Shown one piece after another: positions 52,856-61,570 of a DNA stretch of 63,604 nucleotides (the first letter of the stretch is position 1; each line of letters starts with the position of its first letter). Source of the DNA: Acidiferrobacterales bacterium (lineage in GTDB: Bacteria > Pseudomonadota > Gammaproteobacteria > Acidiferrobacterales > SZUA-150). The notes under the pieces were generated by a model that saw only the letters and a program-made list of their open reading frames with translations, did not search any database and was not told the DNA's origin. The stretch lies in NCBI GenBank assembly GCA_947258385.1, contig CAMYII010000014.1:1-63604 (forward strand), written 5' to 3'. The position numbers and the translations under genes are program-made.

Positions 52856-54871
52856 ATGCCAAAGCAAATTGCCCAAAGGCTTGAAAGTATGTTTCTGACA
52901 CAATTCATGACCAAGGGATGGCGCGCTCTCGCCACGCGCGGCACGGACAAGCCGGATCGCTTTCGCAACGTCAGTCTGATCTGGGCCGCCGTGGCGTTGG
53001 CGGCGTTTGGCTGGTCGGTCAGCGCCATGCTGCAGGCGAACCTGTTTGAAAGCGGTCCGCTAGCGGAGCAGCTGTTCAAACCGCACGCGCCCGAATTGTG
53101 GTCGCGCCTCGCAATGGTGTGCGCGCTACTGTGTCTCGGAATCATCGGGCAGCGCGTGCTTGCGCGGCGCCGGCGGGTCGAGGCGCAGGCGGCCCATTAC
53201 GCAAGGATTCTCGATTCGTCCTGGACCGAGATTTATTTTTTTGATGGCAAATCGTTGCGTTACGTCCAGACCAATGAAGTGGCGAGGCGCAATCTCGGCT
53301 ATTCCACCCAAGCGTTCATGCAGCTCACTCCCTTTGATTTGATGCCGGAGTTGGACGAATTCCAATTCAACACATTGGCCGGTCCGCTACGTCGCGGCGA
53401 GCGGGACCAGGTCGTGTTCGAAACCTTTCACCGTCGCGCCGACGGAACCGATTATCCGGTCAAGGGGCGATTGCAGTTGCACACGAAGGAATCGCCGCCG
53501 GTCTTTGTCGCGATCGTTCAGGATATCAGCGAACGCAGGGCCCACTTGGCACAGATGCAGCGGCGCAATATGTACGATACCCTGACCGATCTGCCCAACC
53601 GCCACCTGTTCGATGATCGCCTGGGGGATGCGATCGCGGCTGCGCGGCGGGAAACAACTCCGCTGGCGCTAATACTGCTGGATGTGTCTCACTTGAGAGA
53701 CATCAGGGATACGCTCGGGCATCGAAGCGCGGATCGCGTGCTGCAACAGATTGGCAACCGCCTGCAGTACGTGTTGCGCCCCTCGGACACCGTGGCCCGT
53801 CTCGGCGGCGGCGAGTTTGCATTGGCCCTGCCGGCGGTCGATTTCGAATATGCGATCGAGGTGGCGCAGCGGGTTCGAAAAGAGCTGGCACCCCCCTTTA
53901 CGCTAGAGGAGATTCCCATTCATGTCGATGCCCACATCGGTATCGTGCTCTTCCCCGAACACGGCGATGATCCCGATATTCTGTTGCAGCGCGCCGATGT
54001 GGCCGTGCGCCAGGCGAAGCGCGAGAAAGCCGACTACGTGATCTATAATCCCGCGCGGGACCCGTACAGCCTGAGGCGGCTGACCTTGTTCGGCGACCTG
54101 CGTCATGCGATCAATCAGGGCGATTTCATGCTTTATTATCAGCCCAAGGTCAATATCAAGACCCGTGAGGTCGCCAGCGTTGAAGCGCTGGTGCGCTGGC
54201 GGCACCCGAAAGAAGGCGTGATCTCGCCGTCGGAATTCATCCCCCTGGCGGAACACACGGGTTTGATCAAGCCGCTGACTACATGGGTATTAAACGAGGC
54301 CATACGTCAATGCCGGGCCTGCAAGCAAGCGGGGCTGAATGTAAAAATGGCAGTGAACTTGTCCGCCGGGGACCTGCAGCAGCTGCATCTGCCTGACGAG
54401 ATCGCCAAATCGCTGGCGGCCTGGGAAGTCGGCGCCCATGACCTCGTGCTCGAGATCACTGAGAGTGCCATTATGGAGGACCCGGAACGCGCGCTGCGCG
54501 TGCTCGCTCGCCTGGACACGATGGGAGTGCAGCTGTCCATCGATGATTTCGGTACGGGCTACTCCTCGCTCGCGTACCTGAAAAAGCTTCCGGCATCCGA
54601 GCTAAAGATTGATCAGAGCTTCATCAAAGACATGGCCCATAACAGCGATGACGCGACCATCGTTCATTCGATCATTGCGTTGGCGCACAGCCTCGGCCTG
54701 AAGGTCGTTGCCGAAGGCATTGAGACCGCAGAGGTGTTGGAGGTGCTCGGCATCCTTGGTTGTGATACCGCGCAGGGTTCCTACATGAGCCCGCCGCTGC
54801 CGAGCGATAAGTTGATTGCCTGGGTCAAGGCCCAGCGTGTCACCCTCGACAAGGTCAGCTACGCAAATTGA
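52856..54871 (+). CDS. PAS-GGDEF-EAL cyclic-di-GMP protein
   Basis: A 671-residue membrane protein. Two helices lie near the N-terminus (VSLIWAAVALAAFGWSVSAML and LWSRLAMVCALLCLGIIG). A PAS domain follows (YFFDGKSLRYVQTNEVARRN to VAIVQDISERR), then GGDEF with ARLGGGEFALALP (GGGEF near 317) and EAL with EALVRWRHP (near 442), NLS, ESAIME and DDFGTGYSSLAYL, DQSFIKD. The EAL catalytic residues appear intact, so phosphodiesterase activity is likely; GGGEF lacks the usual Asp/Glu and may be GTP-binding only. Start uncertain: ATG 52856, ATG 52889 or GTG 52691. Confidence 0.88.
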   Translation: MPKQIAQRLESMFLTQFMTKGWRALATRGTDKPDRFRNVSLIWAAVALAAFGWSVSAMLQANLFESGPLAEQLFKPHAPELWSRLAMVCALLCLGIIGQRVLARRRRVEAQAAHYARILDSSWTEIYFFDGKSLRYVQTNEVARRNLGYSTQAFMQLTPFDLMPELDEFQFNTLAGPLRRGERDQVVFETFHRRADGTDYPVKGRLQLHTKESPPVFVAIVQDISERRAHLAQMQRRNMYDTLTDLPNRHLFDDRLGDAIAAARRETTPLALILLDVSHLRDIRDTLGHRSADRVLQQIGNRLQYVLRPSDTVARLGGGEFALALPAVDFEYAIEVAQRVRKELAPPFTLEEIPIHVDAHIGIVLFPEHGDDPDILLQRADVAVRQAKREKADYVIYNPARDPYSLRRLTLFGDLRHAINQGDFMLYYQPKVNIKTREVASVEALVRWRHPKEGVISPSEFIPLAEHTGLIKPLTTWVLNEAIRQCRACKQAGLNVKMAVNLSAGDLQQLHLPDEIAKSLAAWEVGAHDLVLEITESAIMEDPERALRVLARLDTMGVQLSIDDFGTGYSSLAYLKKLPASELKIDQSFIKDMAHNSDDATIVHSIIALAHSLGLKVVAEGIETAEVLEVLGILGCDTAQGSYMSPPLPSDKLIAWVKAQRVTLDKVSYAN

Positions 54872-54958
54872 GGCTTTTGCCGCAGGCCGTTCGTGCGAGC
54901 TATGGCTGTCGCTGCGTCGGCCTTTACCCGGATCCCGCCTATTGTAAGCAGCCGGTGA

Positions 54959-55348
54959 TTAGGAGACACCAACGACGTCGATCAGAGCACCGTCAACGGC
55001 ATCGGCAACCTGATCATCGGCTACGACAATGCCAAGACCAACGACGACTTAGTTTGCTCGGACGGCCGTTATCTCGAGCAGTGGGAGTGCGAGGCCAATG
55101 CCGCGACATGGGCGGTCAGTCACAAGACCGGTTCGCACAATCTGATCGTGGGCGATGAGAGCAACTATTCGAGTTTCGGTGGCGTCGTGCTCGGCTTCCG
55201 CAATACCGTCAATCGACGCTACGCGACGGTGACCGGCGGCCGCGACAACACCGCGAGCGGCAGACAGGCGAGCGTCAGCGGCGGGGCTTTTCGCAGCGCC
55301 ACCGACGTCGATGACTGGGCGGCGGGCAGCCTGCTCGAGGACCGGTAG
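54959..55348 (+). pseudogene. Start-less fragment of an adhesin-head-like protein
   Basis: An open frame bounded by TGA 54956-54958 and TAG 55346-55348 reads VNGIGNLIIGYDNAKTNDDL, then SGSHN-type repeats: TGSHNLIVGDESNYSSFGG, VVLGFRNTVNRRYATVTGG and DNTASGRQASVSGGAF. The 15-20 residue turns with GxxN and SG(R)xASVxGG are typical of left-handed beta-roll heads (YadA-like) of surface proteins. No ATG or signal peptide is available, so only an internal/3' piece survives. Two Cys (VCSDGR, WECEAN) are conserved in such relatives. Confidence 0.5.
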
Positions 55349-55430
55349 CGGATCGCGAGTCAGGGGCGCCGGAGGCGGCATCCCAAAGACAATCGAGGTT
55401 CGTGCGGCTGGGTCCTATCGCGCGCCGGAC

Positions 55431-55457
55431 CGCGGGGCTGTTGTGGGCCCCGCGTTT
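55431..55457 (+). terminator. Weak terminator hairpin in the convergent gap
   Basis: CGCGGGGC (55431-55438) and GCCCCGCG (55447-55454) form a perfect 8-bp stem with an 8-nt loop, followed by TTT. It lies between the rightward adhesin fragment and the end of the leftward FAD/Fe-S gene. Confidence 0.4.
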
Positions 55458-55511
55458 CCGGCCTGAGTCCGCTCAAGACCCTGCCGGGGAGCCGTACAGC
55501 GCTTTACCACG

Positions 55512-58500
55512 CTACAACAGAACCTGTTCAATACCTCCGGCGCGTACCTTGGTGATGAAGGCTTTTTGCCAGTCTTTACCGAGCAGCTTGTTGGCCAGCT
55601 CCACCACGATATAGTCGGTCTCCACGCCGGTGTCGGCGGCATAGCGCGCCAGACCCTGCTGGCAGGCGGGACAGGAGGTCAACAGCTTGACGTTGCCGTT
55701 GAGCGCTTTGTTCCGGCCGGTCAACTGTTGGATGTTCCCGTGCAGCTCTTCTTGCTTGCGGAAACGCACCTGGGTCGCGATGTCGGGGCGTGATACCGCC
55801 ATGGTGCCGGCCTCGCCACAGCAGCGATCCGACAGCAGCACGTCCTGGCCCATCAGTGCCGAGGTCACCTTAGTCGGGTTGTAGTGCTTCATCGGGGTAT
55901 GGCAGGGGTCGTGATAGACATAGCGCACGCCCTGGGTGTCCTCGAGGTTGATCTCCTTCTCCATCAAATACTCGTGGATATCGAGCAGGCGGCAGCCGGG
56001 AAAGATCCGCTCAAACTGGTATTGCTGCAACTGGTCCATGCAGGTGCCGCAGGACACGATGACGGTTTTGATATCGAGATAGTTGAGCGTATTGGCCACG
56101 CGGTGAAACAACACCTGGTTGTTCACCGAGATCTGCCTGCCCTTGGTCTCTTCGCCGCCCGCTGTCTGCGGATAGCCGCAGCACAGGTAACCGGGCGGCA
56201 ATACGGTCTGTGCGCCGACCTCGTAGAGCATGGCCAGTGTCGCGAGCCCCACCTGACTGAACAGTCGTTCCGAGCCGCAACCGGGGAAATAAAACACGGC
56301 GTCGGAGTCCTCGTTCACTTTGGCGGCGTCGCGCAGGATCGGTACCACCTTGTTGTCCTCCAGTCCGAGCATGGCGCGCGTTGTCTGCGCGGGCAGACCG
56401 GCGGGCATCGGCTTTTTCACAAAGTGCACCACCTGCGCCCGCAGCGGCGTCTTGCCGGTGGTGGCGCGCGGTGGGTTGCGATTGCCCACCCAGTTCAGTG
56501 CCTTGGCGAGTCGGTAGCCGCCGCGTTGAGCGGCATAGCCCCACTGGATCATCACCTTGCGCATCAGTTTGATGGTGGCCGGGTCGGAGATGTTGAGAAA
56601 GGCCATGGACAGCCGCGTCACAAGGCTGCCGCGCTTCTTGCCCTGCGCCTTGAGAATGCTGCGCATGCGGATGGAGACATCGCCGAAGTCGATGTCCACC
56701 GGACAGGGACTGAGGCATTTATGGCAAACCGTGCAATGATCGGCCACATCGTTCATCTCATCGAAATGACGGATGGAGATGCCGCGCCGTGTCTGTTCCT
56801 CGTACAGGAAGGCCTCGATAATAAGGCCGCTGGCCAGGATCTTGTTCCGTGGCGAATACGACAGATTGGCGCGCGGGATATGGGTGTTGCACACCGGCTT
56901 GCATTTGCCGCAGCGCAGGCAGTCCTTGACCATGGCGTTCAATTCCCCGAGCTCGCTCGCCTCGAGTATCAGGGCCTCCTGTTCCACCAGTCGCAGCGAC
57001 GGTGTGTAGGCGCTCTCCAGGCCCGAACCGGCCAGCAGCTTGCCCGGGTTGAAACGGCCGTGCGGATCGACCCGGCGTTTGTACTCGGCAAAGGCATCGA
57101 CCGTGGCCTGGTCCAGGAACCGCATCTTGGTGATGCCGATGCCGTGCTCGCCGGAGATCACCCCGCCGAGGTTCTCGGCCAGCGTCATCACGCGTTCCAC
57201 GATGCGGTCCGCCTCGTGCAACATCTGGTAGTCATTGGAGTACACCGGGATGTTGGTGTGCACATTGCCGTCGCCGGCGTGCATGTGGGTGGCGACGAAC
57301 AGGCGGCTCGCGCGGATCTCGGCGTGGATGGCGTCCAGCCGCTTGCGGACCCCGGCCAGTTCCTGCCCGACAAAGATCTCCTTCAACGGCCGTTCGACAC
57401 TCTGGCGATAGGAGACGCGCAGCGCCCGACGCTGTAACAGGGAGAACAGGGTCTCACCCGGCTGGAGCTTTTCTTGTAGCGCTTCGTCCAGCAACGCCAG
57501 GTGATTCCCGGCCGGCGCGTCCATGTGCGCCAGGATCGCGCCCCAGCAGGCACGAATGGCTTCGAGTTGTGTACGCGCGGCGGCCTTCTTGGCCTCCAGG
57601 ATCGATGCGCCTTCCTCGCTCTCCTCGAAATCCGGCGCCTGGCCCGCCACCACCTGGTGCAGCTCCGGCATCTCGCCGGTCAGATACGCCAGGACCGCAT
57701 CGATCATTTTGAGTTTGTTGCGCGTGGAGTACTCGATGTTGATGCGCTCGATGCCGTCGTTGTAATCGGCCAGGCGATCCAAAGGTATCACTACGTCTTC
57801 GTTGATCTTGAAGGCGTTGGTATGGGCGGCGATGGCGGCGGTGCGGGCCCGGTCGGCCCAGAAGCGGCGCTGCGCCTCCGGGCTCGCGGCAATGAATCCC
57901 TCCGCCTCCCGGGCATTGGCCATGCGTACAACGGCGGAGGCGGCCTCGGCCACGGCGGTTTCCTCATCGCCGACGATATCGATCAGCAGCACCATCTTCG
58001 GCAGATCCGGACGCGCCGCCTTGGTGGAGTAATTGACGGCGCGCACATAGCGTTCGTCGAGGTGTTCCATGCCGGCCAGCTGGACCTGCGGCAAGGCATC
58101 GAGATAATCCTTGGTTTCCACGATGGCCGGGACCGCGCGGCGCAGGTCGGCGCCAAAGAATTCCAGGCAAACAGTACGAACATGGGCCGGCATGCGGTGC
58201 AGCACGAACACCGCCGAGGTGATCAGCCCGTCGCAGCCCTCCTTCTGAATGCCCGGCAGGCCGCCGAGGAATTTATTGGTCACATCCTTGCCCAGGCCCT
58301 GTTTGCGCAGCTGCGCTCCGGGAATCTGGAGGTGTTCGGGCGCACCGATGGGCGTTTTGCCGTCGGCCTGATAGCGCCTAATGCGGAACTCGGCCAGCGC
58401 CTGCTCGTGGATCTTGCCGAGGTTGTGATTCAGGCGTTCGACTTCCAGCCACTGGGCGTCCGGCGTGACCAGGCGCCAGGACGCCAGATTGTCCAGGGCG

Positions 58501-59378
58501 GTGCCCCACAGTACGGCCTTCTTGCCGCCGGCGTTCATGGCGATGTTGCCGCCGATGCAGGAGGCGTCCTGGGAAGTGGGGTCGACTGCAAACACCTTGC
58601 CCGCGGCCTCGGCGCGCTCGGACACGCGCCGGGTCACCACCCCGGCCTCGGCCCGGATGATCGCGACTTCGTGCGCCACTCCCGGCAGGCGGCGCAGCTC
58701 GATGTTCCCGAGGCCTTCGAGCTTTTCGGTATTGATGACGGCGCAGTCAGGTCGCAGCGGCACCGCACCGCCGGTGTAGCCCGTGCCGCCGCCGCGGGGA
58801 ATGATCGCCAGGCCGAGCTCGTTGCAGGCCCTGACCACGCGCACGACCTCTTGTTCGGTCGCAGGACTGATGACCACAACAGGATATTCGATGCGCCAGT
58901 CAGAGGCGTCAGTGACGTGGGAGACGCGCGCCAGCCCGCTGAAATCGACGTTGTCGCGGCGGGTGGCTTTCGATAGCCGGCGCAGCACGCGCTTGCGCAG
59001 CAATTCTTGCCGTGGGAACCAGACCTTGAACTCCTGCACCGCGGCGCGTGCCCGCTGCGCGAGTCGCAGCGCCAGGGCGTTGTCCTCGGCGCGGGCCTCG
59101 ACCTGGTCCAGGCGGTGATGCATGGCCTGAATCAGGGCGCCGCGGCGCTTGCGGTTCTCCATCAGGTCGTCCTGGATGAAGGGGTTGCGGGTGACCACCC
59201 ACATATCGCCCAGGACCTCGAACAGCATGCGCGCCGAGCGTCCGGTGACCCGTTCGGCGCGCAGCGTCTCCAGCACCTGCCACATCTCTTCGCCCAGGAA
59301 ACGGATCACGATCTCGCGGTCGGAAAACGAGGTGTAGTTATAAGGGATCTCGCGGATCCGCGCGGTCTGCGTGGTCAT
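55512..59378 (-). CDS. DUF3683-FAD-oxidase / Fe-S fusion oxidoreductase
   Basis: A 1288-residue protein. Residues 1-160 are the DUF3683-type leader ([20 protein letters not shown]). A VAO/PCMH FAD domain follows ([18 protein letters not shown]), with a GlcD/DLD-like cap ([33 protein letters not shown]). Then two [4Fe-4S] motifs ([25 protein letters not shown]) and GlcF-like CCG domains ([34 protein letters not shown]). In effect GlcD and GlcF are fused, so it can pass electrons from a 2-hydroxyacid (D-lactate or glycolate-like) to the quinone pool. The exact substrate is unknown. The gene is monocistronic on the minus strand. Confidence 0.9.
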   Translation of the reverse strand: MTTQTARIREIPYNYTSFSDREIVIRFLGEEMWQVLETLRAERVTGRSARMLFEVLGDMWVVTRNPFIQDDLMENRKRRGALIQAMHHRLDQVEARAEDNALALRLAQRARAAVQEFKVWFPRQELLRKRVLRRLSKATRRDNVDFSGLARVSHVTDASDWRIEYPVVVISPATEQEVVRVVRACNELGLAIIPRGGGTGYTGGAVPLRPDCAVINTEKLEGLGNIELRRLPGVAHEVAIIRAEAGVVTRRVSERAEAAGKVFAVDPTSQDASCIGGNIAMNAGGKKAVLWGTALDNLASWRLVTPDAQWLEVERLNHNLGKIHEQALAEFRIRRYQADGKTPIGAPEHLQIPGAQLRKQGLGKDVTNKFLGGLPGIQKEGCDGLITSAVFVLHRMPAHVRTVCLEFFGADLRRAVPAIVETKDYLDALPQVQLAGMEHLDERYVRAVNYSTKAARPDLPKMVLLIDIVGDEETAVAEAASAVVRMANAREAEGFIAASPEAQRRFWADRARTAAIAAHTNAFKINEDVVIPLDRLADYNDGIERINIEYSTRNKLKMIDAVLAYLTGEMPELHQVVAGQAPDFEESEEGASILEAKKAAARTQLEAIRACWGAILAHMDAPAGNHLALLDEALQEKLQPGETLFSLLQRRALRVSYRQSVERPLKEIFVGQELAGVRKRLDAIHAEIRASRLFVATHMHAGDGNVHTNIPVYSNDYQMLHEADRIVERVMTLAENLGGVISGEHGIGITKMRFLDQATVDAFAEYKRRVDPHGRFNPGKLLAGSGLESAYTPSLRLVEQEALILEASELGELNAMVKDCLRCGKCKPVCNTHIPRANLSYSPRNKILASGLIIEAFLYEEQTRRGISIRHFDEMNDVADHCTVCHKCLSPCPVDIDFGDVSIRMRSILKAQGKKRGSLVTRLSMAFLNISDPATIKLMRKVMIQWGYAAQRGGYRLAKALNWVGNRNPPRATTGKTPLRAQVVHFVKKPMPAGLPAQTTRAMLGLEDNKVVPILRDAAKVNEDSDAVFYFPGCGSERLFSQVGLATLAMLYEVGAQTVLPPGYLCCGYPQTAGGEETKGRQISVNNQVLFHRVANTLNYLDIKTVIVSCGTCMDQLQQYQFERIFPGCRLLDIHEYLMEKEINLEDTQGVRYVYHDPCHTPMKHYNPTKVTSALMGQDVLLSDRCCGEAGTMAVSRPDIATQVRFRKQEELHGNIQQLTGRNKALNGNVKLLTSCPACQQGLARYAADTGVETDYIVVELANKLLGKDWQKAFITKVRAGGIEQVLL

Positions 59379-59936
59379 GGTCCGGGCACGTTGAAAATCA
59401 CTATTTCCTGGGAGGCGCTCAGCCCCGGCATTATATCATGGGAATCTAATATACTGCGGTTAGGTTTCTTCCATATTTGTGCCGGTCCGGTCGACACGGA
59501 GACCGTAACCGCTAATCATCCAACGCCTTGCCACCCGGGGCGTGCCGGCCGGGCCGGCCGCGGGCGCTGGATTTTCGCAAGCCCTCATCGCGTACTTGTG
59601 GCGGGCACTCGATGAGTGTGCGCAATTTCTTGTTTGGCTATACTGGAATCAATACGCGAGCCGGCGATAGCAGACGTTCGGCAGGCCGGCGTGTTGCGCT
59701 GATTTGCGGCGGGACGCGCGAATCGGCCTCGGGCGGCGTGACATGCCCGATACGGGATTGCGGCAACAGAACAAAACCTTACGGGCGCTACGTGATCGGC
59801 CCGCGCGATTTTTTTTGAGCGAGACGCGCCGTCGTCGGAGTCGACCGCAAGCGAAAAGGGATACGGTCACTGATTGGCAGGCTGCGAACGCAGACCCGCG
59901 GCCGTGTAAACAGCTAATCCCACGGGGAAGTCGGAG
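59379..59936. other. Divergent intergenic region
   Basis: No gene or RNA is convincing. It separates the leftward FAD/Fe-S oxidase from the rightward PhnD-like/sensor operon and should hold both promoters; TCTAATATACTGCGG around 59446 is a possible AT-rich promoter element. A short 3' part has CGGGGAAGTCGGAG, the ribosome binding site of the next gene. Confidence 0.4.
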
Positions 59937-61568
59937 ATGGAGCAAAGGGTAATGCAACGCCTGTTGGCTGGTCGCGTCATGCTGCTGCCGCTTGTCCTCG
60001 TCTCGTTGTCCTATATGCCCTCAACCGCGGCGGATGAGCCCGCTGCAAAAGCATCCACGTCTTATTGGTTTGGCGTCTTCCCGTATCTTTCATTGCAACG
60101 CATCCGGGACGTATACGGACCCATTGGTGCGGATTTCTCCCGGGTGCTGGCGCGAGAGGTACGGTTGCGGACCACGTCGAGCTTCAGCAGATTTACGCAC
60201 AATCTCGAGCATGAGCTCTACGATATCGCCCTAATCCAACCATTTGATTATCCCGTGGCCCACGAGCACGGTTATGTGCCGCTCGCCCGGGTCGATGAGC
60301 CGCTGCTGACGTATTTCGTGGTCCGTGCGGATAATCCGGCGGCGCGGCTCGAGGACCTGCGCGGCGGCAAGATCGCGCTGCCGCCGCCCCCCGCCGCCAC
60401 CACCCGTATGGGGCTTTTGGCGCTGGACGAGGCCGGCCTGGTCCCGGGGGACGACGTGCAGATCCAGTATTTTCGATCTCACGACGCCTGCATGCAGGAC
60501 GTGCTCATCGGCGCCGGCAGCGCCTGTGCCACCGGGCGGGCGGCGGTGGCGATGTTCGAACAGCGGATGCAGACCCGGCTAAGGGTCCTTTTTAAGACCG
60601 CCGCCTTGCCGCATATGGTATTCGTCGCCCACGAGCGCCTGCCCGCGCAGGACCGCAAGGCCTTACACGAGGCCATCACCTCCTGGCACACCACGTCCGC
60701 AGGCCGGGCGGTCATCGGCGGCACGCGGTTTGAAAAATACACCAGCGCGACGGCCGCCGATTACGCGGCGATGTCGCGATACGCCGCGCAGTCGCCGGCA
60801 CCCCCGGCGAATGTCGCACCGCGCGAAGGCCTGGTACTCGGTGTTTTTCCCTATCTGGCGCCCAAGCGCCTTTCCGACAGGCTGGCGCCCCTGCCAAAGG
60901 CGCTAGGGGCTGCCGCGAGGGGTCCCGTGCACCTGCGCACCACACTGAGCTACGCCAAATTCATGGATCAGTTGCGGGCTGGCCGGTATGACCTCGTGGT
61001 GGTGCAACCGTTCGATTTTGAGCTCGCAGTCAAGCACGGTTACGTACCGTTGGCGCGGATGCAGGGCGGGCTGCAGGCGGTGTTTTATGTCGCGGAGAAC
61101 AGTCCCTTGCAGGCGCTGCCGGACCTTAAGGGCAAAACCGTGGCCATGCCGCCGGCAGAGGCGGCGGTAAGCCGGATGGCGTGTAAGGCGCTGCGCTCGG
61201 CGGGCCTGGCACCGGCGCGCGATGTGGAGATCCGATATCGCCGATCGCACGATTCGTGCCTGCAAAGATTGCAGGCCGGTGCCGTCAGTGCCTGTGTCAC
61301 CACTCCGGTGTTGCGGCGCGTGCTCGCGCCGGAAGAGACCGCCGGATTGCGCGAGCTGACGCGCACGCCGGCCATTCCCCACGTGGTCTTCGCGGCCCAC
61401 GGGCGCCTGTCACCGGCGATACAGGCGGCGATCGAGCAGGCTGTTCTGTCCTGGGCTCATACGCGGGATGGCCGGGAGCTGCTGCGCACGATCGGTTTTG
61501 ACGACTTCGTTCCGGTCGACCCGGCGGATTACGCTTCGCTGGGCGGTGACTGGGAGCATAGTTTTTGA
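59937..61568 (+). CDS. Double PhnD-like periplasmic binding protein
   Basis: A 543-residue exported protein with two tandem PhnD/SBP_bac domains. Signal peptide about 1-32. Domain 1 (about 42-285): FGVFPYLSLQRIRDVYGPIG, YDIALIQPFDYPVAHEHGYVPLARV, RFEKYTSATAADY. Domain 2 (about 298-540): LGVFPYLAPKRLSDRLAPLP, YDLVVVQPFDFELAVKHGYVPLARM and GFDDFVPVDPADYASL. Each has the ALP(H) hinge (LPHMVFVAHERL; IPHVVFAAHGRL) and a Cys-containing loop (HDACMQDV; HDSCLQRL). PhnD-like proteins bind phosphonates or related anions or feed sensors. The sensor gene begins 2 nt later, so this is probably its ligand-binding partner. An in-frame ATG at 59952 is an alternative start. Confidence 0.85.
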   Translation: MEQRVMQRLLAGRVMLLPLVLVSLSYMPSTAADEPAAKASTSYWFGVFPYLSLQRIRDVYGPIGADFSRVLAREVRLRTTSSFSRFTHNLEHELYDIALIQPFDYPVAHEHGYVPLARVDEPLLTYFVVRADNPAARLEDLRGGKIALPPPPAATTRMGLLALDEAGLVPGDDVQIQYFRSHDACMQDVLIGAGSACATGRAAVAMFEQRMQTRLRVLFKTAALPHMVFVAHERLPAQDRKALHEAITSWHTTSAGRAVIGGTRFEKYTSATAADYAAMSRYAAQSPAPPANVAPREGLVLGVFPYLAPKRLSDRLAPLPKALGAAARGPVHLRTTLSYAKFMDQLRAGRYDLVVVQPFDFELAVKHGYVPLARMQGGLQAVFYVAENSPLQALPDLKGKTVAMPPAEAAVSRMACKALRSAGLAPARDVEIRYRRSHDSCLQRLQAGAVSACVTTPVLRRVLAPEETAGLRELTRTPAIPHVVFAAHGRLSPAIQAAIEQAVLSWAHTRDGRELLRTIGFDDFVPVDPADYASLGGDWEHSF

Positions 61569-61570
61569 TT

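Noticed and set aside
55884-58976. Plus-strand frames of 517 and 491 codons inside the FAD/Fe-S fusion gene
   Set aside because: Complement of a recognised 1288-residue protein; composition (H, Q, A, R, V-rich) is typical of antisense frames in high-GC genes.
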